Part shown: positions 1-11,255 of the stretch, piece after piece | How the letters are laid out: each line of letters opens with the position of its first letter | Position numbering within the stretch: position 1 is the first letter of the stretch | NCBI GenBank assembly: GCA_950295325.1 | Contig: OX485804.1 | Span: 62,276,533 to 62,340,532 of the forward strand | DNA length: 64,000 bases | Reading direction: 5' to 3' | From: Polytrichum commune | Taxonomy: Eukaryota; Streptophyta; Polytrichopsida; Polytrichales; Polytrichaceae | Made by a program: the position numbers and the translations under genes | The notes under the pieces: model-generated | Databases searched by the model: none | Seen by the model: the letters and a program-made list of their open reading frames with translations, nothing else | Told to the model about the DNA's origin: nothing

Positions 1-840
1 ATGTTATAGGTGGATGGACTCTACGCATGCCCAAAACCCTATCCACCACATATTCAAGACCGATACTCTATCCATTATGCATATGCCCAAACCGAACGTC
101 CTATCCACCACATAAGCCATAAGCCGACATTATTATGATATACAATAGATGTAGATTTTTCAATTCTTTTAAAAGGTGAGTACTTGGAACCATGCTTTGC
201 ATCACATAGCATACTTTTAATGAGAAGAATATGTGCAAAGACATACTTATGAAGCCATTTAGGACTTCGTTGTTGTATGTTGTTGGTGGGTGTTTGAAAA
301 ATCCTAAGCCTTCAAACATGTTCTCAAAGTTGTGTACAATTATCAATTATATAATCCACACTATATTCATGAATTTTGAAGGGACTATTGTACATTTTTA
401 CTATACAAGTTGAAAAGAATAAGTCCATATACATGTTTCGAAGGGACTGTGACCTTGCATATGTAATAAACATAACAATCCCTTATATGATGTAAACATT
501 TGGTAAGACAATATTTTTTTCTCTAAACCTCTTGTTGTTAACATTATACCATATACATGAATCTTTTTTTATATGATATAAAAATGGTTGAACGTAAGAT
601 ACATTGTAACTTATTAATGGGTTGTAAAAATCGAAGTGTGACATAAAATTAAGGACTCTATAGTTTGCTTACACCTAAAGAATGGTTCATTATTTAGTTC
701 AAACGATTTCCTCATTACCTTGGCACACAAGTCTTATGCAATTGGAAAATTACAAATCCATCATTAGAGTTGTATGCTAACTAAACATGACTTTTGGTTG
801 CACTTTGGTTGGGACTTGGTTGTTCTTTACATCACCTTCT
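1..840. other. AT-rich non-coding stretch
   Basis: I see no gene here. The first ~115 bases contain a short imperfect duplication: the phrase CCTATCCACCACATA occurs near 38 and again near 98, each preceded by a CATGCCCAAA-like run. The short frames on both strands lack codon-like composition or recognisable motifs. Confidence 0.6.
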
Positions 841-1359
841 ATGTTCGTTAAGGTTGCAGTGCTTGCTTTAAAGGTATTGTGGAGGATAAACTATGGAGAA
901 CGTTCTAGATCAATTTATTGATGGTCAAACTCAACTTCGGGTGTCAAGAGGTTCTAAGGGAAGCGACCCTTAAAGCAACATCCCCATGGTTTTTGCTAAT
1001 TTTGGATTCTTGCCATTCTTGAAGAATTTCTAGAGAATTTTCTTTTGTTAGCCAATGTATTGGAAAGGTAGCCATCAAAAAATGTTTTGAAAGGGTTCAA
1101 GCACAATGTAAGGAGCCACCTCCATTGAGGACCTTGGCCTTTCAAATGAGGAGCCAATGTGGGGTTGACTACTTGATGCATAACCACTAGTTTATCCCAA
1201 AAATGAGATTGGTGGATGACAATTTGAACCCTATATTATCTACCTATTATTTTTGGTCATCATCCTTCACTAGATGCAGATCGTTGGTGCCATCTTTTTG
1301 CAAATGTTCTCTTCTCTAGTAGTTCTTTATTATAAACTCGAAGTTTTGGATGCTACACA

Positions 1360-3152
1360 TTGTTCACTAATGTAGTTTCTTTTGATGTTTGTGGTGTATT
1401 CTATAACATTATTGACAAGATTGAAAGGTTCATGTTTGAGTTGCACTTCATACAAGGCGATGTTGTTATTTTTCACAAATTTTCTTGCAATTTAACAATT
1501 TGGGTGGAGGTCCAAGCAATTGAATCTCTATGGACTTCAACCAAGTACGCACTTACGATAGTATGTAGAATGGGTAAAGAAAATGATTGCATGAAATCTG
1601 CATATGGTAGTGGAGATTGTTATGCTTGGGAGGTAGTGGACTTGAAAATATGGACAGAGGATTTCTTTTGTCAAGTTAATGGGTTGTTAGGGGGCAAATC
1701 CTGAGAAGGAGATCATTTCTAAGCATGTGGCTGAAGTTGACATAGAAGAGGTCATTGGAGTGGATTGAAAGAAATTTAGGGCCACAAAGCCCAATCTTCA
1801 TCCTAACACATGTGCAAACATCATTCAATTATATTCCAAGATCTATGGTAGACCATTCGTTACTAACAACAAACTCTACTAATGGGTGATAGAGGGGTAT
1901 ATAGATTAGCATAAAGGTCATCCCGTTAACAAGGCTATTGTAACAATTTGTACTAAAGAAAAACTACGTAGATAAAAAAATAATGAAGTATGGGGAATAA
2001 CCTGCAAAGTTGGTTTTGGAAAATAGATATGTCTTGAAGAGAGGAGGTGATGTGACTAGTGGGAATTTCAATATGATGAAGGCCAAAGGCTTGTTGGCTT
2101 TAGATGGCTCCTTAGGCCAATGTCCATACGAAGTGCCTCAATCTGAGTTGGAAAAGTGAAGAGTTGCATATTGTGCTTGAAGATATATTCAACCAAACAC
2201 ATGGTCGGGTTCAGTATTTAGAATATCAGAAGAAGAATATGCACGAAAACCTCATAGGGTCGAGGTTCAACATGAAAAATAGATTGCAAGTAGCCAAAGA
2301 AGGTCAAGATCACATTGAAAGGTCACAAACCAATTTGCAGGATGTGTTTAAGCGCATTCAAGAACTTCTGGCAAAGGTATGGACTCTATCTCCTCAATTG
2401 ATTTCAATCGTTTCAAGTGTTACATACCTTACACCCAAAAAAAAAATGTTCCACTACGTTCCTGTAATATCTCATGATCTTGTGATAGGCAAGTCATGGA
2501 AGGAAATTTGGACATGTCAATTGCAAGTAACATGGCATCTTTAGAAAAGAAAAAAATTGTCTTAGAGTCCAATCTTTGAATTAAACATGCAACTCATGAG
2601 GACAATCAAGAACGAGTACTTCAAGGTCAAAATCTATTTGAAGATGCAAAATTGGATCTTTGGAAGGTGGAGTTGGATACTAAATATGTTTTGATGGAAA
2701 TACTTGACTTGGAATTAGAATAAAAGGCTCTCCAAGATCAATTAGAAGCCATGAGGAGTGGTGGTAGTCTTCCATTATGGCCCAAGCTAGCATTATATCG
2801 TCCTATGCCTCCAACAAACAATGATTCTTATGTGCTTGTTCTCAAACCTTTTTCATATCGTAAAAGATGGTACATTTGCTTTGATTTTTTAGTTACACAT
2901 TGCAAGCATATGTATCATCTATGGTGCATTGCAAAGCACCTACTCCATGATAATAAATGTAAATTTTGTGGGGAGATGTTTCATCGAGATTGGTGGACTT
3001 CTTTTGGATTCAATGATTGTAATGAGCATATGATAAACTTGGTTGCCAGGCTTGCCATTGATCACAATCATCAAGAGCTCAAGGAGTCTTTTGTGGAGGC
3101 TTGTATAATTCCTATGGCCTCGTGTAATTTACTACACCCACGCCAACACTAA
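1360..3152 (+). pseudogene. Decayed gene with coiled coils and a C-terminal RING-like Cys/His cluster
   Basis: Protein-like sequence runs in shifting frames. An open stretch (1360-1704) is followed by stop-interrupted sequence. A second open piece (2164-2544) is rich in Glu, Gln, Lys and Leu and looks like coiled coil. A third piece keeps one frame from about 2532 to 3152 with only two stops (TGA 2577, TAA 2721); it is again coiled-coil-like and then turns into a Cys/His-rich end. In that end the order is WYICFD, CKHMYHLWC, KCKFC and MFH followed by WW, which resembles a RING or RING-variant zinc finger (about 2870-3000). Coiled coil plus a C-terminal RING suggests an E3-ligase-like or transposon-carried gene. 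The stops and the frame change between 2544 and 2751 make it non-functional as it stands. Weak protein-like sequence may extend upstream to about 840. I do not recognise the family. Confidence 0.55.
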
Positions 3153-5219
3153 TGAATATGAGTGCTACAAGCAAGATTATCTATAGAGTCCTATGCAATT
3201 TATACTTATCGTTTCCACTAATTATGAGCTTACTCTAGTCATTCCTAAATCCCCTCCCTGTCCTTCTTGCTTTCACTAATTACTAACTACTTATTAAGTC
3301 CTCATAGTTCATACCACTCATACTAAGCCCTAGCAAATGACACCCCTTACATTTAATGTTGATAAGTATCTTGGTTTGTGTTTAAGGAACTCATGTTTAC
3401 ATAAAGCGCAAAAAGCCCTTGCCTTAATTGAAGGACATGTATATTGTTTGCTTTTCATTACAAATATTGTACATGTCCATTGGCTCCTTATAAACACTCC
3501 AAATATTGGATGTCTACTTGGTAAGCACTACACACCCATTAAAGGGACTTCCTAAGGGTTCAAAATGCATAGCACTGCTCCATAAGCATTTAGTATTTTA
3601 CTATGGCATGGGTATACCATGTAAGAGGTTGGCCTTTTAATAAGCACTATAATGTACTTGGTACTTAGTAAGCACCATTAAGCACACCAATGTAAGTACC
3701 TTGCTTAGTAAGGACCCAATAGATTATGAACTCAACTCCAAATGACTTATGGATCTACTTACTTTATATTTGTCATTCAACTAACATGGTTTATCCTAGA
3801 ATCCACTCATATCTATAGTTGTTATATTCATGGACAATGTCAACACCGAAACAAACAAAAATGGGCTCATTTGGATCCATCTTCCCACCCAATAAAAGAC
3901 AAAGTGTTGGTGCAACTGCTAGCACAAAATCACCATTGTATTATGAACTAGAATATTATAGGGAATCAATCCCTCTTACTGTGAAGGAATGAATGAAACA
4001 AAATCTTCACTAAAGCCCAAATCAAACCTTGAATGTGAAGCAAACGTTGTCAAAGCTCTTCAACCAACCAATGGCCATGTTCATCATAAGGGCAAGGTAT
4101 CTCATAAGCAACTCTATCGAGTCAAGTTCAAATGAAGTGCTATCCACCTCATGGTAAGATTTTTTTAAAATTTAAAATTTTGCATGTTTATCTTCTCTTT
4201 CAAATTAGTTTATGACAATGCAATGTAACTAATGATTGCCCATACGTGTAGATGACGTAGTGGAACAAATGGAGCATCCTTGCATAGGAATTGAGAACAA
4301 CATAGGTGAGCTCAAATGTGTGTGTGTGTGTTTATTTTATTTTTAAAAATTCTTTGTCCCTCCCTCCCATTTGTCACACAATTGCAAGAATATTCCAGCT
4401 AAGGGTGGAAAAAACTATAATTTTTCCGGCCGATGCATTGGGGGTTTTTTTTTGTTTTGTTTTAATACAAAAACTTGATTTCTGCAAATAAAACCACGGT
4501 TTTATTTCAGCACTCTGCACCGCCATTGACGGAGATTGGACCCTCTACCCTACAATCTCAACTTATTTGCATTAGAACTGAATAAAACTGGATTTTGTTG
4601 AATCTTAAATGACTTGGTTTTTTTTAAAACTATGAAAAACCCAATTATTAAAAACCACGTGGTGCCAACCTTGGTCACACCCAAGTCGATCAAGAACCTC
4701 TCCTTCCTATCCGAAGCAAAGCTCTTGACATCCTTCCCACTCCTCTCTATATATGCTGGCAAAATTCTTGATGGAATGATAGGGCATTCCATTACCTTTA
4801 GCAACCGCTGCAAGCAAAGGTTTGGGGATTGACTTCGACATTCAGGACCTCATATTACTCGTATTGGCTCAGGTGATCGCGGAAATGACAGATGTCCCTC
4901 AAGTGACACTTAAAACACGCTTGTATTGTTTACTACTTATTCAGCCTAGAGAACGTTATGTTGTCCATACTTTGCAAACCTAAGCCACGTATGATTTTTA
5001 TCAAACTATTTACTTGAATTTTCCTAAAAAAGAAATGCAAATTCATGCCAATTTCAAAAAAACGACGGATTTTTAGTTATCCTTTATATTAAGATAATTT
5101 TTTATGCATAAGTGTAGTTAATTTTTTGCTATGACTGAAATAACCAAAATCCAGGGTACAAACTCTCAAGGAAGGCTTTACTAGTGTCTATTACAGGCAT
5201 TTGTCACATTATAGTTCAT
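3153..5219. other. Non-coding stretch, AT-rich
   Basis: No gene is visible. From 3520 to 3715 there are local echoes of TAAGCAC and TTGGTA words, probably an old tandem repeat. A short (GT)n run lies at 4317-4330. Two overlapping short frames on opposite strands at 4550-4832 are mirror shadows with no recognisable motif. Confidence 0.5.
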
Positions 5220-6930
5220 TAATAAGATAATAGGGTTGCTATCTTCACTCTAAAACATCACTCACTCATCTTTTACTCTCCTTTCTCTCAAGGTTTCCTC
5301 TCATTATCTCTCATTCAATAGGGTATGTGTGTCAGTAGTTGTATGTATCCATCTCATCATGAGATTGTAGAACAATAGTCTTTTGAGAACAATAGTCTCT
5401 GAGTATCACAATTGTCTTTGGTAACCATTGGCCAATGCATCTTCAAATCACAACAATTCCTTCATTAATTGGTCAATGTTAATTCCAATACAAGACAAAT
5501 TGTTTATTCCTTAATTCCAAGATTTTATCATTACTCACAACTTATGCAACTAACAACAATTATCAAGGTCAAGCTATAGTCTTGATTGCCCTGCACAACC
5601 TGCAACAACAACAACCAGGGTAACACACAAGACAATAGTTGATCTGGTTAGCTTGCATTTCATACTCAAAGATCAAGCCTCTAGACTATATATCAATATA
5701 AAACTCCTAATTAAGTCTAAGACAAATTATGCCTAAATCTCCTTGATAATCCAAAGTTTATCCTAATTCAAATACACTTAAACAAACTCAATCTTCCCTT
5801 CCCAACACTAATCAATTGTTCAGAACCTTTTCCTCATCACATTAGTTGATAAGGGGTTCTCTCTTTAAATTGACTTGACATATTTTACTTTTACCAACCT
5901 ACAACATTTACTGCAACTATAATCACAACTCGGTTGAACAATTTGCTCTATCGTTTCTCACTACCTCTCTCAAGCTAACAATCATCAATAGTTTCTCTTT
6001 CAGTCCGACACTTGGCCTTCTGGCTTCCTCTCCCTCAATTGTTGCCCCTCACAGGCCTTAACTCCTCTCACCGCTTCCTTGGTCTCTTTGTGCATCTCTC
6101 TCAAGGCTACTCTCGTTGTCGCTCAACAATGCTCTTCATTTAGCATTTATCTCAGCAGACGATTGTTCTATTTCATCACTCTCTATTGCTCGGAATCTCT
6201 CCTCTCTAAGCGTCGACAAATGATAGTTCCACAATATCCCCTTTCTTTGTAGAGGTTGTTACATCCCTCACTACACTAATGGTTTTATCTCTTTGTTTAG
6301 GCTCTCTCTCTCTCTCTTGAAGGGGTTCCTAATCCTTAAAGGATAGTTCCACAAAACTCAAATCTTCTTCCGACACTACTCTTTGACTCCTAAATTCATT
6401 CTTGGATTCCTAATACATTCATGTTCGCTTGACTCTCATTCATTTCTCCATATTCTATTCCTCTTTTTGATTCGTAACCTCTCTCAATATGAGGTCAATC
6501 AATCCTCTCTCAATCTCACATTGCTTTACACATCTTGAACTTACTCAATTCCACTCAAGATTTCGGTCTTACACAATTCCTCTCTCAACTTCAAACTCAA
6601 TCACTTACAATCTCCACAATAGTCAATAATTTCATAATTCACTTCACTCGTCGTCACAGGACAATAATTCGACAACACTCTGTCATTCCATTAACTCAAA
6701 TTTCAAAATAACAATATACTTCAGTAGAATCCAGTGCCCTGCAATCACTGCGGTGATCACTACATTTACTTAATATAGTTTTACTACAAGTAACCTCATG
6801 CACTCCCTGCAACAAGAGAGACAAATCTACTGAGTTCAACAATGCTCTCAAATACTCTACAAGAAAACACATGCATTCCTCTCCAATGCTAGCCCCTTTG
6901 GCTCGGTCGAAGAGGTGATGATAGTTTTTG
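5220..6930. other. G-poor, pyrimidine- and A-rich island
   Basis: For about 1.7 kb the plus strand is very poor in G and rich in C, T and A, with many CTCTC, CAATAGT and ACAACAA words. The skew stops sharply near the GGGCGCC at about 6952. No long frame is open on either strand. Such strand skew is often seen in LTR or internal spacer DNA of old retrotransposons, and a decayed retroelement-like gene follows on the minus strand from 7.1 kb, so this may be part of the same unit. That link is inference. Confidence 0.45.
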
Positions 6931-7604
6931 TAACCAACTATGGGCGCCTAAGTCCATGCTAATAGTTATAACTACCTTCCTAGCCTATAGTTCAATTATT
7001 TCCATCTATTCATATGAAATTTCATCAGAGTTTAACCATCTGCCCATAGTTAAACTATGTGGCCAAAAATTTGGCTCACATTCGCTTAATTCTTTTGCAT
7101 CCTTGCAAAAGCTTCAGCGATAATCTCCAAATGGTAATGAAGTCCAACCCTTAGATATTGGGTCCATGGTAACTACTAAAGGTGGGAATGAACTCCAACC
7201 CTTAGATATTCTCGCACACACCTGGTCATATGACTCCCCCTTCTTTGTTGAAATTACTCGTGAGGGTCCCACATCTCTAAACAACCAGTTAATTGCCTCC
7301 CACGTAGGTATAGGTTTCTCGCTGGGATGGTTAGAACATGACTTCATAGTTACCCAAAAACTTTTGATCTACCAACTGCAGATCCGGCTTGTTCGTCAAA
7401 CACAAGAGTCTAAATGCCTGGTTAGGGCTAGGAAAAAAGAAATGACTTTGAGCAACTAAGTTAAGAGGTGGCTGCACTTGTGCTTTGAACTGCTCCACAT
7501 ACCTCTTTAACCTGTCCATAGTTTGCTCATACTTTAGCAAATATTGACCATGTCCCAAATCTGCTACCTTCATCAAAACTTGCCCCTCTAGGCTAGCATC
7601 CATC

Positions 7605-7608
7605 ACGG
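7605..7608. repeat. Left target-site duplication of the solo LTR
   Basis: ACGG directly before the LTR start, matching 8978-8981. It lies within the coding sequence of the minus-strand pseudogene. Confidence 0.75.
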
Positions 7609-8977
7609 TGTCGTGATGTAAATACGTACACTATATAGATGTGCACGTATTTAATATTGCATTGTGAGCCTTGGTCTTGGAGAAAAATAATAAAGAATAG
7701 AAGTAGATTACTTTTTTATTTACTCATAGTTTATTTTAGCTATCATTACCTAAGGATAGAAGTGGATAGAAGTTGCTTACCTTTATGTTTACTCATAGTT
7801 ACTCTTAGTATCACTATATTCGTTAATTTGGGATTTTTTTGGCATTTTGAGAAGGTTACAAATATAAGAACATGGATAAAATCACATAGATATTGGAGAA
7901 TGTTGTAAGATGCGAATACTTTGAAGCGGGTGTTCATATCAAGAACCCAATTAAGAACTCATATCAAGATGGTTTAGGTAGGACGACCCAAACATTAGAC
8001 CATGTTGTTGTGGTCCATATATTAATTTAAGACAAGAGAAAGTCTCAAATTAACGAATATAGTGATTAGTTACCTTTACCAAATGATAGAAATAGATTAC
8101 TTTTTTATTTACTCATAGTTTATTTTTGTCTTTTAGTTATCTTGAGTTACTTTGGACCAATGGGTGATTAGAAGCCATGTGATGAGGATAAGAGAGAACT
8201 TTGTCTCTCGCATGGATAGGGAGAGGTGGTGAAGGAAAGATGTTATGTGATTATTGTGGGAGAGAAGTTGTTGAGAGAGAGAAGTGGATTCTAAGCTCAC
8301 GGTGTGAGTTGTTTTGAGAAGAATATGAAATAAAATACGAGGGATTTGTGATTCATGAGAGATCTCACTTGTTGTTTTGGAAGTTAGCAATCAAGATTTG
8401 TGCTTGTTTGAGTGGAGGGAAGTCTGTTGGTTCTTAAAAGAAGAGCTGAGACTTCGACCGACCATAGAAGACGGACAGATTAAAGAATTGAAGGCTTCAA
8501 GACTCGAATGTGTGGTTGCTTGTGGCACGTTGTCTTTTTCTTGTGTGTGTGATTCCAAGCCGGTTTTGGAGGCTAGTTGCATTTCATTTCTGCATCGTAA
8601 TTTGTTTCATGTGTGACAACGAAGTGGGATTAATCACCCACAAGGTTGTTTTCTGTCGTTCCCACTGGTGAGGCGCGATTGCTGGTCACCGTGGGTTTGA
8701 AAGTTTAGGAGCCAATCTTTCGGACGTCAGCTCGTGTTCTGACGTCCCGTTTTACCCGTCCGAAGCCCGTGGTTTCTTATCACACTACCTTTACCCTTTA
8801 TCCATATAGAGCCGCAACAGGATAGGTCGACGGGAAAGAGGTTGAAGATTAGAAGAAATTGAAGACTAGAAGACCGGAAGATTCGATTGAAGATCAGAAG
8901 ATTCGACGGGTCCGATAAAATCTAGTTGCAGCCAGAAGCCCAGCGTTTTCCCAAGGCGGAACCCTCTCTACCCGACA
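7609..8977 (+). mobile_element. Solo LTR, 1,369 bp
   Basis: The element begins TGTCG and ends CGACA, a perfect 5-bp terminal inverted repeat of the TG...CA type expected for an LTR. It is flanked by ACGG at 7605-7608 and 8978-8981, a 4-bp target duplication. It contains no coding sequence. A segment with ATAGAAGTAGATTAC and TTTATTTACTCATAGTT occurs near 7696 and again near 8088. A GAAGATTAGAAG-type repeat lies at 8843-8910. The strand given is only the strand on which I read it, because TG...CA ends are symmetric. No second LTR or internal region is visible, so this fits recombination of a full element down to one LTR. Confidence 0.8.
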
Positions 8978-8981
8978 ACGG
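8978..8981. repeat. Right target-site duplication of the solo LTR
   Basis: ACGG directly after the LTR end, matching 7605-7608. Confidence 0.75.
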
Positions 8982-9840
8982 CCTTTGACCTTTGCTCCAT
9001 ATTCGCTTTCCACACCTCTAGGATAGATTTAGGAACAATAGGCAGTGATGTAGCTATAGCCTCGTTGAACTCTTTCATTTTTGGTACCCTAGGAACGAAC
9101 TGGGACGTTTGCTTAGCCACAATGTTCCTCTTCCTTTGTAATTGGAGTTCCATATTATCATAGCACAAGAATACTATGGCTCCAATATCCCCCACTATAG
9201 TCAAAGTCTTCAAAGGGTCTGCCACTAATAATTCTCCCCTGACTATAGTTTCAACTAATAAATTTTCATATCCTTCCTCTGACACTTCATCCCATAAACT
9301 TTGAAAAAGCTCTACCCCTAGTTTCTGACCTATATACAGGTTGTGTGCTATGAACATGATATCTCTTTGATGCTCATAATTATGGTGAAGCTGAGGAAAA
9401 AGTAGTGAAGAGTTTTCTAAAGTTCACAACCCACTCTTGAGTCTTTCTACCCTCTCCCACATAGTGCCCACTCCTTGAGTCACACTCCTTATTGTTTCAC
9501 TCTCTCTTCTCAGGGTAGAATTATGACTCTGCAAATATTGTCAGTCTTGGGATTTTTGAACTATGGTCTTTTCTCTTCTCCCCTCTCTTTTCTTTAACTC
9601 TTTTCTCTCTTTCTCCTAGACTGCCTCTCTGCTAGCATGTTGGGCACTTAGGTCAGATAATTGTTTAGTAAGTTTTTCAGTTTCTTTCCTTTGGTTCTCA
9701 TAAAGTTCACGCTAAAAAATAATCTGATCTAATCTCAACTCATTCATCTCCTCGTGCTTCTTGCATTGACCCTCCAACTTCTCATTAAGCTCCTTCAACG
9801 GTATACTACACACCCCCATATTCTTAAAATCTTAGTCACT

Positions 9841-10592
9841 GAAACAAAAAAAATAGGTTTGTCGAGTTTTCTACTAGTGCTAGTGAAACTAATTTAACAC
9901 ATTGAGAGCGAGCACTTTGATGTGTCAAGGAGGTGCCAACGTGTTTGATCTTTATGCAACCAAGAGGTGAGGGGGTAGGGATCGAGTGACAACAACCTCA
10001 CATTGGAGCTAGGCTACTACTGGATCATGGTTTTGGCAGCCACGATTGGCACACATAGCATCGCAAGGTGGAAGTAGGAAGTGGGAGACAATTCATGCCT
10101 TATGGGTACCTCCCTTGTAGGGTTATAAATCACATGCAATATAATGGTAACTTTATGAGGGCTATGAAGTAATGCTCACATTCATGGCATATTCTATATA
10201 TTTAATGAAAATTCTTGAACCAACCTTTACATTCATAAAAATAATTTCTACTAACCTATATTCATGTTGACAAATTTTTATAGATTTTACTCGGTTGGAT
10301 TTTATTCCACCTTATATATATATATATATATATATTTGCATTTGGTTCTTTATATCTTACAAAAAAGAATGACATGCCTAGGGGTTTAGGGTCTTTAGGC
10401 GGCGGAGAAGGATTCAACCATAGTGCTACACATGGCAAGAGGGAGACGATTTCAATTAGTGTGGGATCGGATTAAGGTTGTTGTCGTGGCCCAGGTTTTC
10501 CGGATTTATCAATTAACTATCTTGTTAGGTTAAATGAGTAGTACGGACGTAGGAAAGTAGGATAGGTAGAGTAAGTGGTAGGCATTATGTAG
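9841..10592. other. Non-coding junction stretch
   Basis: No gene is visible. A (TA)n run lies at 10313-10334. From about 10500 the composition begins to move towards the GC-rich island that follows. Confidence 0.5.
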
Positions 10593-11255
10593 GTTAGTTC
10601 TTCAAGAGGGAGAAGAAAAATAAAAATCCTTAAAGTAGTTAAAAACCCCAAATTAAGTTATGTTAGAAATCCCACTTCGGGTAGTGGAAATGGGGGAAAG
10701 AGGAAAAAGAGGAGACTTCGGCGAGGTGGAGAAAGCGGAGCGCTTGCAAGAGGAAAGCGGCAGACTGAGAGAAGTGGACGTGGTGGAAATTCAAGGTGCC
10801 GCGGTAGGAGGTGGAAACCAACATGTGGAAGAGGTGGACCAAGTGGAAGACATTACGGCGCTCACGGCCCGCCGGTTTCCGCCGCTAAGGTGGTGGTTCC
10901 TGTTGCCACCCCAGTTTCCTCCATGGTTGGGGAGGAAACCCTAGATGGTTGCCACGTGGCCGAGGTAATACCACCGAGCCCTACCATGGCCTTCCAGATG
11001 GTTGCCCGGGATCCGCCGCCGCTTGTACTACTTGCTTCGGGATTTCCGCCGGACAACCAACTGTCCGCACCACTGGCGCCGGACGTTGCGGAGATGGTGG
11101 ACCACGTGGGAGTGATTCCCGGGCCCGATGGACACGAGGTGTCAGTGCCACCACCATGTGCTCCATCTTTGGCAACGGACAGAGTGGACCACCGCGAGGA
11201 GCGGAAGCAGAATAAGAAGGAAGCCAAGTTGAAGAAGCGGAATGATAGGGAGTAG
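10593..11255 (+). CDS. Unrecognised basic/proline-rich open frame in a GC-rich island
   Basis: One frame stays open for 220 codons from just after a TAG (10590-10592) to a TAG at 11253-11255. There is no ATG before 10923, so either translation starts upstream through a splice or frameshift, or this is a fragment. The first half is rich in Arg and Gly (runs such as GKRKKRRLRRGG). The middle is Pro/Val/Ala-rich. The end is strongly charged (HREERKQNKKEAKLKKRNDRE). Such an Arg/Gly-rich stretch can bind nucleic acid and occurs in retroelement gag-like proteins, but no zinc knuckle, protease or polymerase motif is present. GC content is visibly higher than in the flanks, so part of the openness may come from composition. 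I do not recognise the protein. Confidence 0.35.
   Translation, partial: VSSSRGRRKIKILKVVKNPKLSYVRNPTSGSGNGGKRKKRRLRRGGESGALARGKRQTERSGRGGNSRCRGRRWKPTCGRGGPSGRHYGAHGPPVSAAKVVVPVATPVSSMVGEETLDGCHVAEVIPPSPTMAFQMVARDPPPLVLLASGFPPDNQLSAPLAPDVAEMVDHVGVIPGPDGHEVSVPPPCAPSLATDRVDHREERKQNKKEAKLKKRNDRE

Larger units (their letters stand above)
7114..9840 (-). pseudogene. Decayed coiled-coil gene split by a solo LTR
   Basis: Read on the minus strand from about 9840 down, the sequence begins with a Glu/Lys/Gln-rich coiled-coil segment (about 9840-9420) carrying several stops. It continues into a well-preserved globular piece of 129 codons (9357-8968). There it is interrupted by the LTR at 7609-8977. Removing the LTR and one copy of its ACGG duplication joins SKAV to MDASL in frame, and the protein continues in the piece at 7606-7331. 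A frameshift near 7331-7345 then leads into a last piece (to 7114) that contains WLFRDVGPSRV. I do not recognise the family. A retrotransposon gag-like or host structural gene are both possible. The stop codons in the coiled coil and the frameshift make it a pseudogene independently of the LTR. Confidence 0.55.
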
